Assembly (NCBI GenBank): GCA_965229715.1
Contig: CBDDJL010000002.1
Span: 1,798,001 to 1,862,000, forward strand
Source: JAVJST01 sp965229715
GTDB taxonomy: Bacteria > Pseudomonadota > Alphaproteobacteria > Rhodospirillales > Casp-alpha2
Direction: 5' to 3'
Length of the DNA: 64,000 nt
Shown here: positions 35,480 through 44,705 of the stretch, piece by piece
How the letters are laid out: every line of letters starts with the position of its first letter
How positions within the stretch are numbered: the first letter of the stretch is position 1
Made by a program: the position numbers and the translations under genes
Notes under the pieces: generated by a model
The model's input: the letters and a program-made list of their open reading frames with translations, nothing else
The model's database searches: none
Told to the model about the DNA's origin: nothing

Positions 35480-36324
35480 CCGGCGCGGATCCCGTCGAAG
35501 CGCCATCCGGCAAGGGTGCGGCTGACGAGAACTTTCCCGTCGGATCGTTCCTCCTTCCGCCGCATCTTCGGCCGCATGTCGCAACGTTTTACGCCTACGC
35601 CCGCGCCATCGACGATATTGCCGACTCCCCCGAGCTCTCGGCCGACGAGAAGATCGAACGGCTCGACGGTTTCGATCGGGAAATCGCTGCGCCCGAGGGC
35701 CGCGACGGGTACGAGAAGGCGACCGACATGGCCGTCAGTCTTGCGGAAACCGGGGTTCCCAACGACCATTGTCGCGACCTGATCCGGGCCTTCAAGCAGG
35801 ACGCTGTCAAAAATCGTTACGACGATTGGGACGACCTGATGGCTTACTGCATGCTCTCGGCTGCCCCGGTGGGGCGTTATCTGATCGATCTTCACGGCGG
35901 CAACGACAGCGGTTACGCGGCCTCCGACGCACTTTGCAACGCCCTTCAGGTGATCAATCACCTGCAGGACTGCGGCGACGACTATCGCAAACTCGACCGT
36001 GTTTATATTCCGCAAAAGTGGCTCGCCGATTCCGATGTGCCTGTTGAAGACCTTGGTCTCGCCCGGTGCTCGCAAGGGCTCAGGCGCGCGATTGACAAAT
36101 GTCTCGTGGAAACGGCATCGCTCGTCCTCGATGCCTACGACCTGCCGTCCCAGATTCCGAACCGCCGATTGCGTCTGGAGGCCGCCATCATCGTCCGTCT
36201 GGCGGATTCACTGGTCTGGCGGCTGTCGGCCCGCGACCCGTTGGCCGAGCGCGTCGAACTGACCAAGATGGATGCTCTCTCCTGCCTGTTGCGGGGCCTG
36301 ATCGGCGGCATGTTCAAACGGTGA
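35476..36324 (+). CDS. hpnC: HpnC, presqualene diphosphate to hydroxysqualene converting enzyme
   Basis: A squalene/phytoene-synthase-fold protein of 282 residues. In the three-step HpnCDE route HpnC converts presqualene diphosphate to hydroxysqualene. The Asp-rich element YARAIDDIADS and the second helix element ALQVINHLQDCGDDYRKLDRVYIPQ (prenyl-diphosphate/Mg binding) are both present. The start is TTG, overlapping the hpnM stop (TTGA); translational coupling is likely. Distinguished from HpnD by order and the QDCGDDYRKLDR variant. Confidence 0.9.
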   Translation: MTGADPVEAPSGKGAADENFPVGSFLLPPHLRPHVATFYAYARAIDDIADSPELSADEKIERLDGFDREIAAPEGRDGYEKATDMAVSLAETGVPNDHCRDLIRAFKQDAVKNRYDDWDDLMAYCMLSAAPVGRYLIDLHGGNDSGYAASDALCNALQVINHLQDCGDDYRKLDRVYIPQKWLADSDVPVEDLGLARCSQGLRRAIDKCLVETASLVLDAYDLPSQIPNRRLRLEAAIIVRLADSLVWRLSARDPLAERVELTKMDALSCLLRGLIGGMFKR

Positions 36325-37505
36325 GCGGTGTCGACCCAGGCACCGTTGTGGCCGCCTTGGCGCTGCTCGCCTGGCTTTATCTGATGTTGTTCCACGGGCG
36401 ATTCTGGCGTGCGGATCAGGTACTTGAGCCGCCCGGATATAGTGCCGAGCCCGATGACTGGCCGGAGGTCGCGGTCGTCATTCCTGCGCGAAACGAGGCT
36501 GCTTCCATCGAGGACACGGTCCGCGCGCTTCTCGACAACGGCTACGGCGGCGATCTCTCGATAATTCTGGTGGACGACTCCAGCGACGACGGAACGGCGG
36601 AAATCGCCCGCCGTATCGAGGACCCCCGCCTTCATGTGTTGGCCGGCAAACCGCTGGCAGACGGTTGGAGCGGCAAACTCTGGGCCGTGCACCAGGGCTT
36701 GGGAGCGATACCGGGTGGGGCAGGATATGTTTTGCTGGGCGATGCCGACATTCGGCATCGTCCGGGGACGCTTTCACGGCTTGTTGCCAAGGCAGAGCGG
36801 GAGGGATTGGTAATGGTCACGGTGATGGCGTTGCTCGAAGCACGCTCGTTTTGGGAGCGGTTGCTGATCCCGCCGTTCGTATTTTTCTTTCAGAAACTCT
36901 ATCCGTTTCCAAGCGTCAACGACCCGTCCTCCCGTGTCGCGGCGGCGGCCGGAGGGTGCATGCTGATTCGCTCTTCCGCGCTGACGGCCGCCGGGGGCGT
37001 TGAGCCGGTTCGCGACCGAATCATCGACGATTGCGCCATCGGTCGGGCGATCAAACGCCAGGGTGCCGTCTGGCTGGGGCTTAGTCGCGACATCGTCAGC
37101 ACGCGTCGGTATACGGCGCTCTCGGACACCTGGGACATGGTTACCCGAACAGCTTTCGAGCAGTTGCACTATTCCGCATTGTTGCTTTTCGGAACAATTG
37201 TGGGGATGGCGCTGCTCTATCTCGTGCCGCCCGTTGCCCTGATCGCCGGATCGGTGACGGCAACCCCAACGGTTGCGGCTCTCGGCGGCGGCGCTTGGCT
37301 GTTGATGATTTGTGTGTACATGCCGACCGTGCGCCATTTTCGGCTGCCGCCAGTGCTTGCCGTAACGCTCCCGCTGGCGGCATTCCTGTACAGCCTGATG
37401 ACGTTGTCGTCCGCCTGGCGTCATTGGCGGGGCCGCGGCGCTACTTGGAAGGGTCGCCGATACAGCAAATCCGACGCAGATGACGTGACCCGCGTCGTCG
37501 ACTGA
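36321..37505 (+). CDS. hpnB: HpnB, hopanoid-associated family 2 glycosyltransferase
   Basis: A 394-residue membrane glycosyltransferase. An N-terminal helix (VVAALALLAWLYLMLF) precedes the GT2 core: VAVVIPARNEAASIEDT, VDDSSDDGTAE, LLGDADIRH (DxD-type) and the DRIIDDCAIGRAIKRQG acceptor motif. Three to four helices close the C-terminus. HpnB-type proteins are carried in hopanoid clusters and proposed to glycosylate the hopanoid headgroup. The start is GTG overlapping the hpnC stop (GTGA); the frame is open further upstream, but only as hpnC shadow. Confidence 0.9.
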   Translation: MSGVDPGTVVAALALLAWLYLMLFHGRFWRADQVLEPPGYSAEPDDWPEVAVVIPARNEAASIEDTVRALLDNGYGGDLSIILVDDSSDDGTAEIARRIEDPRLHVLAGKPLADGWSGKLWAVHQGLGAIPGGAGYVLLGDADIRHRPGTLSRLVAKAEREGLVMVTVMALLEARSFWERLLIPPFVFFFQKLYPFPSVNDPSSRVAAAAGGCMLIRSSALTAAGGVEPVRDRIIDDCAIGRAIKRQGAVWLGLSRDIVSTRRYTALSDTWDMVTRTAFEQLHYSALLLFGTIVGMALLYLVPPVALIAGSVTATPTVAALGGGAWLLMICVYMPTVRHFRLPPVLAVTLPLAAFLYSLMTLSSAWRHWRGRGATWKGRRYSKSDADDVTRVVD

Positions 37506-37512
37506 TGTAACC

Positions 37513-38406
37513 ATGGCCGCCATGGCGCAACAGGCTTCAGGCAAAAATATCGAGACAAGGGACACCGCCGCATTGGCCCGGCATACCGAGGCCGTGGTTT
37601 CACGCTCGCGCACCACGTTTTACTGGGCCATGCGGCGCATGACGCCCGATCACCGTGCGGCAATGTTTGCAATATACGCCTATTGCCGGGAGATCGACGA
37701 TATTGCCGACGAACCCGGCTCGGCACATGGCAAACGGGGTCAATTGCAGCGTTATCGTGATGGCGTCGAGGCGCTTTTTTCGGGCGGTGATCCGGGACTT
37801 CCGACACTGCGTGCGCTCGCGGGCCCGGTCGCAACATACAATCTCGCTCGTGCCGATTTCGATGCGCTAATCGACGGCATGATGACCGATGCCGCCCCCC
37901 GGATTCGGATGGCAGACGATGCGGCGCTGGCGACATACGTCGATCAGGTCGCCTGCACCGTCGGCCGGCTTTGCTGCCCTGTCTTCGGTCTCCCGATTGC
38001 AGTCCATGCCCCGCTTGCCTTGTCCCTCGGCACAGCGCTGCAACTCACCAATATCCTGCGCGATATCCGTGAAGATGCGGCGCGCGACCGCATCTACTTG
38101 CCGGCCAACCGCTTGCGAGATGTTGGGTTGGAGAACGTTCCCGCATATGACCTGGCCGATCGGCGGGAATTGGCGCCGGTGCTCGACGCTCTCGCTGGGC
38201 AGGCGCGCCAACACTTTGAGGATGCGGACACGATCATGGCGCAGTGCGATGCCGGTCAGATCAGACCCGCACGTATGATGCGGACGGCGTATGGTCGTTT
38301 GTTCGACAAGGTCGTCGAGGCCGGTTTTTCGCCACTGCCGGCTCACCGCGTGCGGCTTGGCAAGGTTGAAAAGGCAATATTGCTGCTCCGCTACGGGGTG
38401 TTCTGA
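37513..38406 (+). CDS. hpnD: HpnD, presqualene diphosphate synthase
   Basis: A squalene/phytoene-synthase family protein of 297 residues that condenses two farnesyl diphosphates to presqualene diphosphate. Motifs: SRTTFYWAMRRM, YCREIDDIADEP (first Asp-rich) and LTNILRDIREDAARDRIYLP (second Asp-rich plus the flap). The second motif is the canonical form, unlike that of hpnC. It lies 7 bp after hpnB and 3 bp before hpnE. Confidence 0.93.
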   Translation: MAAMAQQASGKNIETRDTAALARHTEAVVSRSRTTFYWAMRRMTPDHRAAMFAIYAYCREIDDIADEPGSAHGKRGQLQRYRDGVEALFSGGDPGLPTLRALAGPVATYNLARADFDALIDGMMTDAAPRIRMADDAALATYVDQVACTVGRLCCPVFGLPIAVHAPLALSLGTALQLTNILRDIREDAARDRIYLPANRLRDVGLENVPAYDLADRRELAPVLDALAGQARQHFEDADTIMAQCDAGQIRPARMMRTAYGRLFDKVVEAGFSPLPAHRVRLGKVEKAILLLRYGVF

Positions 38407-38409
38407 GCC

Positions 38410-39669
38410 GTGCCGACGCTGCATGTCATCGGCGCCGGTATGGCCGGGTTGAGCGCAGCGACGGCGGCAGTGGAGCGCGGTTGGCGGGTCGCCGTTTACG
38501 AGCAGGCAGGCCATGCCGGCGGACGCTGCCGCTCGTACAAGGACCGCGCCCTCGACCGCACGATCGATAACGGCAATCACCTGTTACTCTCGGGTAATCG
38601 TTCGGTTGCGCAGTATCTTCGGCGCACGGGAGGGTCGCAGGCCCTCATGACCGAACCGGCAGCCCGCTTCCCGTTTGTCGACCTGACGACGGGCAAGCGC
38701 TGGACGGTCGACCTGGGGAACAATCGCTTCCCCGGTTGGGTTTTGTCCTCATCGCGACGCGTCCCTGGAACAAAAATCACTGATTATTTCAGTTTTTACA
38801 ATATTTTATCGGCTAAAAATAATGTAACGATAGAAACAGTATTGAAACCGTATGGCGCGCTTTACGAGCACTTTTGGCGCCCGATCTCGATCGCCGTTCT
38901 CAACACCGAACCGGAAGCGGCACAGGCTCAACTCATGGCGCCGGTGATCCGTGAGACCATCGGCCGAGGCGGTCATGCCTGCCGTCCAATGATCGCGGTG
39001 AACGGACTTGGCAGCGCATTTGTCGATCCAGCACTCGCGTATCTCGCAGCGCACGGTACAGACATCTGGTTTTCCGCCCGTTTGCGCGCGATCGAGCCGA
39101 GAAACGGCACGCCGCCTGTTTTACGCTTTGGCGATACGACGATCAAACCGGCGGCCGATGACGCGGTCGTGCTTGCGGTGCCGCCGTGGAGCGCCGCTGA
39201 TTTGGTTCCCGGTCTGACCGTACCTGATGAACACCGGGCGATCCTGAACGGCCACTTCCTGTTGCCGCCCGAAACATTGAAAAGCTCTGTAAATCCATCG
39301 TTCGTTGGGCTTTTTGGCGGCTTCGCCGAATGGATTTTCCTGCGCGGCGATGTTGCTTCGGTGACGGTCAGCGCCGCCGATCCGCACATCGATAGGGATA
39401 CGGATGAGCTTGCCGCAGGGTTATGGGCAGATGTCGCCCGCACACTGGATCTTGATCCGGGGACAATACCGAACCATCGGATCGTCAAGGAACGTCGCGC
39501 AACCTTCGCCCAGACGCCGGATCAGGTTCGCCTGCGACCGGCGTCGCAAGCCGGACCGACGGGGGTTTATCTCGCAGGTGACTGGACGGATACCGGCCTT
39601 CCTGCAACCATCGAAGGGGCAATCCGTTCAGGCGAAACGGCAGTCCGTCTGGCACTGTCGGGATCGTGA
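38410..39669 (+). CDS. hpnE: HpnE, hydroxysqualene reductase (FAD amine-oxidase family)
   Basis: A 419-residue flavoenzyme reducing hydroxysqualene to squalene. The FAD motif LHVIGAGMAGLSAATAA opens the protein (GTG start at 38410), then AGHAGGRCRSY; near the C-terminus, GVYLAGDWTDTGLPATIEGAIRSG is the dinucleotide-closing motif of the amine-oxidase fold. Oddity: bases 38765-38850 are strongly AT-rich, with codons rare elsewhere here (TTA, ATA, GTA), although the frame continues through TKITDYFSFYNIL.... It completes the HpnCDE pathway upstream of squalene-hopene cyclase. Confidence 0.92.
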   Translation: MPTLHVIGAGMAGLSAATAAVERGWRVAVYEQAGHAGGRCRSYKDRALDRTIDNGNHLLLSGNRSVAQYLRRTGGSQALMTEPAARFPFVDLTTGKRWTVDLGNNRFPGWVLSSSRRVPGTKITDYFSFYNILSAKNNVTIETVLKPYGALYEHFWRPISIAVLNTEPEAAQAQLMAPVIRETIGRGGHACRPMIAVNGLGSAFVDPALAYLAAHGTDIWFSARLRAIEPRNGTPPVLRFGDTTIKPAADDAVVLAVPPWSAADLVPGLTVPDEHRAILNGHFLLPPETLKSSVNPSFVGLFGGFAEWIFLRGDVASVTVSAADPHIDRDTDELAAGLWADVARTLDLDPGTIPNHRIVKERRATFAQTPDQVRLRPASQAGPTGVYLAGDWTDTGLPATIEGAIRSGETAVRLALSGS

Positions 39670-39807
39670 ACCCATCGTCCTTTCGTCGTGGTTGAAAATC
39701 TGGCGTTTTTTTGACAAAACAGGCTTTCGTCAGGTCCGCACCACGAAGCCGACGGCCGAGTATTCAGCAGACCAATCGTTTAAGCCATCAGGTGCAGCCA
39801 GGCCCGC

Positions 39808-41760
39808 ATGCTCGACCAAACGCCAACATCCTCGAAAATCACAGATTCCCCCGATCTATCTGCGATCGACCGAGTCGTCGACACGGCGTTCGACTGGTTG
39901 ATCGATCGACAGGAACCGGACGGTCACTGGTTGTTCGAACTTGAGGCCGACGCGACGATTCCGGCCGAGTACATTATGCTCAACCACTACCTCGACACGA
40001 TCGACGAGGCAGTCGAGGCAAGGCTCGCGCGTTATCTGCGCTCAATCCAGGGTGCGCACGGCGGCTGGCCGCTGTATTTCGACGGTGACTTCAACATCAG
40101 TGCCTCGGTCAAGGCGTATTACGCTCTGAAGCTGGTCGGTGACGACCCCGAAGAATCGCATATGGTTCGCGCGCGCCAGGCCATTCTCGACCATGGCGGC
40201 GCGGCCAAGAGCAACGTGTTCACTCGAATCCTGCTGGCCTTGTTCGGGGAACTTCCGTGGCGCGCGACGCCCATCATGCGACCCGAGGCGTTTCTGCTGC
40301 CGGCATGGTCACCGTTCCATATGAACAAGGTTTCGTATTGGTCGCGGACGGTTATGGCGCCGCTGTTAATCATCGGTGCGCTCAAACCGCGTGCGCGTAA
40401 CCTGCGTAACATTGGTATCGGCGAATTGTTTCCGCGGCCGCTCGATAGTCGCGAAACGGCGTTGGTCAATCCGACTGGCAGCCTCGCCGGAGAGGTGTTT
40501 CTCAAGATCGACGCCATCGCCAAACTACTTGAACCGCTGTTCCCGAAAGCCCTCGAAAAACGGGGGATTGCCCGTGCTAAGGCGTTCATTAGCGAACGCA
40601 TTAACGGTGAGGACGGACTCGGTGCGATCTTTCCGGCCATGGCGTTTGCGATGATTGCGTTTGATGCCTTGGGGTATGATCGCGATCACCCGGAAGTGCA
40701 GCAAACACGGCGTGCGATTGACGGTCTGCTGACATTCGAGGGTGATGTCGGATATTGCCAACCCTGCCTGTCGCCGATCTGGGATACCGGTCTCGCTATG
40801 CACGCCGCATTGGAAGCTGGATTGGATCCCGAGGATGAGCGGGTCGGGAAGACCATTGATTGGCTGGCTGAGCGCGAGATCAAGGATGTCAAAGGCGATT
40901 GGGCGGCGAAGCGGCCAAACCTGCAGCCTGGCGGATGGGCCTTCCAGTACCGCAACGATTATTACCCCGATGTCGACGACACCGCGGTGATCGGCATGGT
41001 GCTGGATCGCGCTGGCCGCCCCGAGGGTCGCGAGATGCTTGACCGCGCCGTCGAATGGGTTCGTGGCATGCAGAGCAAGTCCGGCGGATGGGGTGCGTTC
41101 GATGCCGACAACGAACATTATCTGCTGAACAACATTCCGTTCGCCGATCATGGCGCCTTGCTCGATCCGCCGACGGCTGACGTCAGTGCCCGGTGTCTCA
41201 GCATGCTCGGTCAGATGGGCTTCGAAAAAGACGATCCGACCGTCGCCAGGGGTCTCGCGTTTCTCGTGAAATGCCAGGAGGACGACGGTTCGTGGTTCGG
41301 CCGTTGGGGCACGAATTACATTTACGGCACTTGGTCGGTGCTGTCCGCCCTCAATGCCGTCGGCGAAGACATGGGTGCACCCTACATTCAGCGCGCCGTG
41401 GAATGGTTGAAATCTCGCCAGCGCGCCGATGGTGGGTGGGGCGAGGATTGTGCCACGTACTGGGAAGACCGCCGCGACGAGGTCAAGGAATCGACGGCGT
41501 CCCAGACCGCCTGGGCGTTGCTCGGTCTGATGGCCGCGGGCGAGGTCGACAGCGAGGTCGTCAAGCGCGGCATCGAGTATTTGATGCACGCGCCGAGAGA
41601 TGGCGGTCGATGGCAGGAAAACCATTACAATGCCGTCGGGTTTCCGCGCGTGTTTTACCTCAAGTACCACGGCTATTCCGCGTTCTTCCCGCTGTTTGCC
41701 CTTGCGCGCTATCGCCAACTCATGAAGAGCAACGCCAAACGGCCGCTCTACGGCATGTGA
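39808..41760 (+). CDS. shc: Squalene-hopene cyclase
   Basis: A 650-residue monotopic membrane cyclase (also called hpnF) forming the pentacyclic hopene or diplopterol from squalene. The acid motif DVDDTA (388-393) is intact. Several QW repeats are visible (for example QEPDGHWLFELE, GAHGGWPLYFDG, KSGGWGAFDADNE, EDDGSWFGRWG, RADGGWGEDC). The C-terminus ends with PRVFYLKYHGYSAFFPLFALARY, typical of the family. It lies 138 bp after hpnE and 7 bp before hpnG. Confidence 0.97.
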   Translation: MLDQTPTSSKITDSPDLSAIDRVVDTAFDWLIDRQEPDGHWLFELEADATIPAEYIMLNHYLDTIDEAVEARLARYLRSIQGAHGGWPLYFDGDFNISASVKAYYALKLVGDDPEESHMVRARQAILDHGGAAKSNVFTRILLALFGELPWRATPIMRPEAFLLPAWSPFHMNKVSYWSRTVMAPLLIIGALKPRARNLRNIGIGELFPRPLDSRETALVNPTGSLAGEVFLKIDAIAKLLEPLFPKALEKRGIARAKAFISERINGEDGLGAIFPAMAFAMIAFDALGYDRDHPEVQQTRRAIDGLLTFEGDVGYCQPCLSPIWDTGLAMHAALEAGLDPEDERVGKTIDWLAEREIKDVKGDWAAKRPNLQPGGWAFQYRNDYYPDVDDTAVIGMVLDRAGRPEGREMLDRAVEWVRGMQSKSGGWGAFDADNEHYLLNNIPFADHGALLDPPTADVSARCLSMLGQMGFEKDDPTVARGLAFLVKCQEDDGSWFGRWGTNYIYGTWSVLSALNAVGEDMGAPYIQRAVEWLKSRQRADGGWGEDCATYWEDRRDEVKESTASQTAWALLGLMAAGEVDSEVVKRGIEYLMHAPRDGGRWQENHYNAVGFPRVFYLKYHGYSAFFPLFALARYRQLMKSNAKRPLYGM

Positions 41761-41767
41761 CCGGCAT

Positions 41768-42478
41768 ATGCCCGGCGGCGGCCGTGAAGCCCGGGTCGGT
41801 ATCATCGTCGGATTGGCGAGCGAGGCCAATAGCCTGACGAAGGCCGGTACCATCGAATCCAGAAACGTTGTTGTCAGCGGCGCCAACCCAGAACGCGCGG
41901 AAAACGGTGCCCGTGGTCTGATCCGAGAGGGATGTGAGGCACTTGTGAGTCTTGGTCTTGGCGGCGGTCTCGACGACCGTTTACGGCCTGGCGACGCCGT
42001 CGTCGCCAGCGCCATCGCGCACCCGGACGGTCTCGTCACCGAAACGCTTCGTGACTGGCGTCAGTCGATTTTGGCGCTACTCGGGTCCGTGGAGGGTCCG
42101 GTGAGGGACGGCGTCATTGCGGGCTCTGACGTGGCGGTTCCGGGAATCGATCAGAAAGCGGCCCTGGCCAGTAAAGCGGGCGCCCTTGTCGTCGACATGG
42201 AAAGCCACCGCGTGGCGCGTGCTGCCGAAGCCTCAGGAGTGCCAATGATGGCAGTTCGGATTGTGGCCGATCCAGCCGACCGTCACGTGCCCGATTGGGT
42301 GATGGGGGCGATTGACGAACAGGGTGGCGTCCGCGGCTGGATGATTGTCGCAAACCTCATGCTGCGACCGTGGCAGATCGGCGGTCTCTTGAAACTGGCG
42401 TCGGATTCTGAAATCGCGCTGCAGCGGTTAGGCGGCGTCGCTCGTCGTGCCGGGCCCGGCTTCGGGTTCCCGCTCTAG
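41768..42478 (+). CDS. hpnG: HpnG, hopanoid-associated phosphorylase
   Basis: A 236-residue protein of the purine/MTA-SAH nucleosidase-phosphorylase fold. In hopanoid bacteria HpnG releases adenine from adenosylhopane to give phosphoribosylhopane. Motifs: VGIIVGLASEANSL, GLGGGLDDRLRPGD (phosphate/ribose side) and VVDMESHRVARAA (the VxDMEs catalytic motif). Its last 51 bp overlap the convergent hpnH 3' end, a rather large antisense overlap. Confidence 0.92.
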   Translation: MPGGGREARVGIIVGLASEANSLTKAGTIESRNVVVSGANPERAENGARGLIREGCEALVSLGLGGGLDDRLRPGDAVVASAIAHPDGLVTETLRDWRQSILALLGSVEGPVRDGVIAGSDVAVPGIDQKAALASKAGALVVDMESHRVARAAEASGVPMMAVRIVADPADRHVPDWVMGAIDEQGGVRGWMIVANLMLRPWQIGGLLKLASDSEIALQRLGGVARRAGPGFGFPL

Positions 42479-43573
42479 GGTCTCGACAAGATCCTCAAAC
42501 ATGTACTCGGCCGGGCGCTGGTCGGCGAAACTGACCTCGGGCGCCATGTCGCCCTCGGTACGCGGGCCACGCAACGCAACCATTAGCGCGCTGAGCGGAT
42601 TGGCGAGCGTGTCCTTGACCGCTGTCGGTTCATAACCGCAATGGACCATGCAATCGGCGCATTTCTCATAAGCGCCGGTACCGTAACGTTCCCACTCGGT
42701 CTCCTCCATGAGCTCCCTGAAACTCGCGGCATAACCTTCCCCGAGCAGATAGCAAGGCCGTTGCCAACCGAAGACGTTGCGCGTCGGGTTGCCCCAAGGT
42801 GTGCATTCGTATGTCCGGTTGCCGGCGAGGAAATCCATGAACAGGCTGGACTGGCTGAAGCGCCACCTCGCACCCGTCCGTTTGCCGATGCGGAAGATAT
42901 CGCGGAACAAATCCTTGGTTTTGCGGCGATTGAGGAAATGCTGCTGGTCGGGCGCCCGTTCATAAGCATAGCCGGGCGAAACCGTGATGCCCTCGACCTT
43001 GAGGTCGTTGGTCGCGAAATCGAAGAAGGCGGCGGCCTCCTCGGCTGTCATCTGATCGAACAGGGTGCAGTTGATGTTGACCCGGAACCCCCGCGATTTT
43101 GCCGCGCGAATGGCGGAAACGGCACGATCGAAAACACCCTCTTGTGCTACTGCGTGATCGTGATGATCCTTGAGACCGTCAAGGTGAACCGAAAACGTCA
43201 GGTACGGGCTCGGCGTGAACGCGTCCAGTTTCTTCTCCAACAACAATGCGTTGGTGCAGAGATAGACGAACTTCTTGCGCTGAACGATGCCTTCGACGAT
43301 CTCCCGTATCTCGCGGTGGATCAGGGGTTCGCCGCCTGGGATCGATACGATCGGCGCGCCGCATTCATCGACTGCCTGCAGGCAGTCTTCGACGCTGAGA
43401 CGACGATCGAGGATCGCCTTCGGATAGTCGATCTTGCCGCAGCCGGGGCATGCGAGATTGCATCGAAACAGCGGCTCGAGCATGAGGACCAACGGGTAGC
43501 GGTTCTCGCGTTTCAGTTTCTTCGACAAAACGTAGGCGCCGACGCGCACCTGCTGGATCAGGGGAACGGCCAT
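42428..43573 (-). CDS. hpnH: HpnH, hopanoid-associated radical SAM protein (adenosylhopane synthase)
   Basis: A 381-residue radical SAM enzyme that adds the adenosyl group to diploptene, the first step to C35 hopanoids. The 4Fe-4S/SAM motif is FRCNLACPGC (CxxxCxxC); SIPGGEPL is the GGE motif binding SAM, and a C-terminal cysteine-rich segment (EKCADCMVHCGYEP) follows. The ATG shares its A with the ispH stop (TGATG), so it is translationally coupled to ispH. HpnG, its next pathway step, is convergent. Confidence 0.95.
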   Translation of the reverse strand: MAVPLIQQVRVGAYVLSKKLKRENRYPLVLMLEPLFRCNLACPGCGKIDYPKAILDRRLSVEDCLQAVDECGAPIVSIPGGEPLIHREIREIVEGIVQRKKFVYLCTNALLLEKKLDAFTPSPYLTFSVHLDGLKDHHDHAVAQEGVFDRAVSAIRAAKSRGFRVNINCTLFDQMTAEEAAAFFDFATNDLKVEGITVSPGYAYERAPDQQHFLNRRKTKDLFRDIFRIGKRTGARWRFSQSSLFMDFLAGNRTYECTPWGNPTRNVFGWQRPCYLLGEGYAASFRELMEETEWERYGTGAYEKCADCMVHCGYEPTAVKDTLANPLSALMVALRGPRTEGDMAPEVSFADQRPAEYMFEDLVETLEREPEAGPGTTSDAA

Positions 43574-44550
43574 CAGCCGGCCCTCTCGGCGTGTTCCGTC
43601 GGCAACTCGGTCAATTCGCGCGGCAGCTTGAAAACAATGTTTTCCTCAACACCCTCAAGGCTTTTGACCGTTACCTCGCCGAAATCTCGAAGCCGGTCGA
43701 TCAAGCCTTGCACCAGTTCTTCCGGCGCCGACGCGCCGGCGGTGATCCCGATCCGCTGGGCGTTGGCCAGCCAGTTCGGATCGAGCATACCGGCATCGTC
43801 GATCAGATGGCTTTCGATGCCGACTTCGCGGCCGATCTCGCGCAGGCGATTGGAGTTCGAGCTGTTCTTTGCACCGATGACCAGCAACAGATCCACTTGG
43901 GATGCGAGTTTGCGCGCCGCCGTCTGGCGGTTTTGCGTGGCGTAACAGATGTCACGGACATCCGGTCCGACGATATTGGGAAAGCGCTCTTTCAGGGCTT
44001 CGATAACGTCGCGTGTTTCGTCGACGCTGAGGGTCGTTTGCGTAACATAGGCAAGGGCATCCGGATCGCGGACTTCGAGCGCGGCGACATCGTCGACATC
44101 GCTGACCAAAAGGACGCCGCCAGGAATGCGGCCTTGCGTACCCTGTACCTCGGGATGGCCGCGATGGCCGATGAGAATGACCTGGCGGCCCTTGCGATCG
44201 TGATTCTGGCCTTCCTTGTGGACTTTCGAAACCAGAGGGCACGTTGCGTCTATGACCGGCAAATGACGCTCTCGCGCCTCGTTCTCAACGGTCTCGGCGA
44301 CACCGTGAGCGCTGAAGATCGTCACTGCGCCATCGGGGACGTCGGCGACTTCCTCGACAAACACCGCGCCCTTGGCGCGCAGGGTTTCGACAACGTGCTT
44401 GTTGTGAACGATTTCGTGGCGCACGTAGACCGGTGGGCCGAAGCGCGCAAGGGCCTGTTCGACGATCTCGATGGCGCGCTCGACACCGGCGCAAAACCCA
44501 CGCGGTTGCGCCAAAATAACGTCGAGAGTGCGGCTGGAAGCGTGCGGCAT
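43573..44550 (-). CDS. ispH: 4-hydroxy-3-methylbut-2-enyl diphosphate reductase
   Basis: A 325-residue iron-sulfur enzyme of the MEP pathway giving IPP and DMAPP. The cluster cysteines lie in PRGFCAGVERAIE, DATCPLVSKVH and ICYATQNRQTA; catalytic Glu/His motifs HEIVHNKHVV and SAHGV are present. The ATG at 44550 is preferred; the frame is open for 46 further codons, but without family similarity. Linkage to hpnH and hpnA is seen in other hopanoid producers and supplies isoprenoid precursors. It is divergent from hpnA over a 155-bp gap. Confidence 0.95.
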   Translation of the reverse strand: MPHASSRTLDVILAQPRGFCAGVERAIEIVEQALARFGPPVYVRHEIVHNKHVVETLRAKGAVFVEEVADVPDGAVTIFSAHGVAETVENEARERHLPVIDATCPLVSKVHKEGQNHDRKGRQVILIGHRGHPEVQGTQGRIPGGVLLVSDVDDVAALEVRDPDALAYVTQTTLSVDETRDVIEALKERFPNIVGPDVRDICYATQNRQTAARKLASQVDLLLVIGAKNSSNSNRLREIGREVGIESHLIDDAGMLDPNWLANAQRIGITAGASAPEELVQGLIDRLRDFGEVTVKSLEGVEENIVFKLPRELTELPTEHAERAG

Positions 44551-44705
44551 GGTGTCGGAATGCTCCTGTGGCGTATGGTGCGCCTGCGTGGCTCTTGATG
44601 CGGACCTACCCCTAGGATAGGCACGCGAGCGGTTCACGTGAAGGTGTTTGGCGGAAAAAGGGATAAAAATCCAGTGATTCCTCGGCAAACGGATTGGTGC
44701 GGCCG

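Noticed and set aside
36099..36320. N-terminal extension of hpnB upstream of GTG 36321
   Set aside because: This stretch lies within hpnC in another frame and has no family similarity; the GTGA overlap gives a natural start.
44551..44688. Long N-terminal extension of ispH
   Set aside because: It would add 46 residues absent from the family; the ATG at 44550 fits.
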